From contig CALCIA010000063.1 in assembly GCA_937907435.1 (NCBI GenBank), positions 1 to 6,996 on the forward strand: DNA of 6,996 nt, read 5' to 3'. Under the pieces are notes generated by a model that did no database searches, had not been told where the DNA came from, and saw nothing but the letters and a program-made list of their open reading frames with translations. Each line of letters starts with the position of its first letter. Position 1 is the stretch's first letter. The stretch comes from an uncultured Actinomycetes bacterium (GTDB lineage Bacteria > Actinomycetota > Thermoleophilia > Solirubrobacterales > 70-9). Position numbers and translations under genes: made by a program. Positions 5,652 to 6,996 of the stretch are shown here, piece after piece.

Positions 5652-6996
5652 ACAACGTCGGCGTCATCGACACCTTCCTCAACACCTTCACCACCTACAT
5701 CGATTCCGGCTTCGGCCTGATCAAGGGCGAAGTCGGCTATCTCTCGTCCACGCTGATCGTCATCGACATCACCCTTGCAGGCCTGTTCTGGGCCTGGGGC
5801 GCCGACGAGGACATCCTCCAGCGCCTGGTGAAGAAGACCCTCTACATCGGCTTCTTCGCCTTCATCATCAACAACTTCAACAATCTATCGGCCATCGTCT
5901 TCAACAGCTTCGCCGGCCTCGGCCTGAAGGCGGGCGGCTCGTCTATCAGCACCGCCGACTTCCTGCGGCCGGGCAAGCTCGCCCAGGTCGGGCTCGACGC
6001 CGGACAGCCGCTGCTCGATGCGGCCAACCAGATGATGGGCTTCACCAGCTTCTTCGCGAACTTCGTGCAGATCGCGGTGCTGATGGTCTCGTGGGTCCTG
6101 GTGCTGATCGCCTTCTTCATTCTGGCGGTTCAGCTCTTCGTCACGCTGATCGAATTCAAGCTGACCACACTGGCCGGCTTCATCCTTATTCCCTTCGCCC
6201 TCTTCAACAAGACCGCCTTCCTCGCAGAGAAGGTGCTCGGCAACATCGTCGCGTCCGGCATCAAGGTGATGGTGCTGGCCGTCATCGTCGGCATCGGCAC
6301 CGGGCTCTTCTCGCAGTTCACGCAGACCTACGCCGGCGGCCAGCCGACGGTCGAGCAAGCGCTGTCCGTCGTGCTGGCCGCCCTCGCCATGCTGGGCCTC
6401 GGCATCTTCGGCCCCGGCATCGCCACCGGCCTGGTCTCCGGCGCGCCCCAGCTCGGCGCGGGCGCCGCCGTCGGGACTGGCCTGGCCGTCGCGGGTACGG
6501 CGATGGCCGGCGCCGGCGCGCTCGGCCTGGCCGGCAGGGGGGCGATGGCTGCGGCTTCCGGCACTGCCGCCGCCGCGCGCGGTGGGGCGGCAATGGCCGG
6601 CGGCGCGTCCTCCGCCTACAGCCTTGCTTCAGCCGACCGGTCCGGCGCGTCGGGCGTCGCGGCCGGACTCGGCGGGGTCGGGCGAGCGGCCGCTTCAGCC
6701 GCCGCGGCTCCTGTGCGGCGCGCCGCCGCTCAAGCCGGCAGTTCGATGCGGGAAAGCTTCGCCGCCGGCGCCCGGTCCAGTTTCGCCGCAACCGGCGGCT
6801 CGTCGACCGGAGGGACGGTCGGCGCCAATTCACCAAGCACGCCCACGGCGCCCACGGGCGGATCGGAGGGTTCCGGCCCACCCGCCTGGGCCCAGCGCAT
6901 GAAGCGCAACCAGTCGATGGTCCACGGGGCGCAGACCGCCGCGCAGGTCCTCAGGTCCGGCGACAGCCATGGCGGCGGCCATTCCGTCGATCTCTC
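5648..6996 (+). CDS. trbL: TrbL, polytopic inner-membrane T4SS protein (VirB6 family), 3' end beyond window
   Basis: The frame from ATG 5648 stays open to the right edge (449 codons and two bases). The start overlaps the trbK-alt stop (ATGA) with GGGAG at 5636-5640, seven bases upstream. The N-terminus MNNVGVIDTFLNTF is typical of P-type TrbL. Hydrophobic segments lie at about 30-50, 64-85, 140-160, 162-190, 203-225 and 238-262, consistent with the VirB6/TrbL channel component. The core includes FELT-like IEFKLTTLAGFILIPFALFNK. After about residue 265 the protein becomes Ala/Gly/Ser-rich with scattered Arg, probably cytoplasmic or disordered. It then ends with PPAWAQRMKRNQSM and GDSHGGGHSVDL. 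That resembles the extreme C-terminus of known TrbL proteins, so probably only a few residues are missing. trbF would be expected next. Confidence 0.95.
   Translation, partial: MNNVGVIDTFLNTFTTYIDSGFGLIKGEVGYLSSTLIVIDITLAGLFWAWGADEDILQRLVKKTLYIGFFAFIINNFNNLSAIVFNSFAGLGLKAGGSSISTADFLRPGKLAQVGLDAGQPLLDAANQMMGFTSFFANFVQIAVLMVSWVLVLIAFFILAVQLFVTLIEFKLTTLAGFILIPFALFNKTAFLAEKVLGNIVASGIKVMVLAVIVGIGTGLFSQFTQTYAGGQPTVEQALSVVLAALAMLGLGIFGPGIATGLVSGAPQLGAGAAVGTGLAVAGTAMAGAGALGLAGRGAMAAASGTAAAARGGAAMAGGASSAYSLASADRSGASGVAAGLGGVGRAAASAAAAPVRRAAAQAGSSMRESFAAGARSSFAATGGSSTGGTVGANSPSTPTAPTGGSEGSGPPAWAQRMKRNQSMVHGAQTAAQVLRSGDSHGGGHSVDL

Noticed and set aside
6318..6881. Complementary-strand frames within the trbL tail
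   Set aside because: Their products are extremely Arg/Pro-rich, the mirror of Ala/Gly-rich GC codons in trbL. Not a plausible protein.

Overview
The window is one side of a conjugative transfer operon. It carries the first part of a P-type (IncP/Ti-like, MPF-T) trb mating-pair-formation locus, all on the + strand. The DNA is GC-rich with strong G/C third positions. The gene order trbB-C-D-E-J-K-L is that of Agrobacterium Ti/Rhizobium plasmids and related integrative conjugative elements (ICEs); in RP4/RK2, trbJ-K-L lie at the distal end. Together with a TrbK of the 'TrbK-alt' kind and a ribbon-helix-helix-type regulator just before trbB, this suggests an alphaproteobacterial (Rhizobiales- or Sphingomonadales-like) ICE or plasmid. 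The host assignment is inference; nothing here decides between chromosome and plasmid.

Layout: 1-329 is the 3' part of a small CopG-like regulator gene whose DNA-binding N-terminus lies off the left edge. 330-505 is the only intergenic stretch of any size. It is visibly more AT-rich than the genes and holds two inverted repeats and a weak promoter candidate; the second repeat runs into the start of trbB. From about 506 onward the genes are packed almost without gaps: trbB (secretion ATPase, to 1519), trbC (pilin precursor, 1516-1857), trbD (VirB3-like, 1857-2132), trbE (VirB4-like ATPase, 2140-4578), trbJ (VirB5-like, 4575-5312), trbK-alt (putative entry exclusion, 5322-5651) and trbL (VirB6-like polytopic membrane protein, 5648 to beyond the right edge). 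Four junctions overlap (ATGA or TGATG) and the other two gaps are 7 and 9 bases. Each gene after trbB has a GGAG-, GAGG- or GGGAG-like ribosome binding site, so one polycistronic, translationally coupled message is very likely.

How the genes work together, from knowledge of the families: TrbB and TrbE are the cytoplasmic ATPases that power pilus assembly and transfer. TrbC is the pilin. TrbD and TrbL are inner-membrane parts of the channel. TrbJ is the periplasmic minor pilin/adhesin-like component. TrbK is thought to stop redundant mating with cells that already carry the element. The remaining parts (trbF, trbG, trbI), if present, should follow to the right, and the coupling protein and relaxase genes probably lie to the left or elsewhere on the element.

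No new system is visible. All coding sequence belongs to a known operon and appears intact. The most unexplained signal is the nested inverted repeat at 469-519 over the trbB start.
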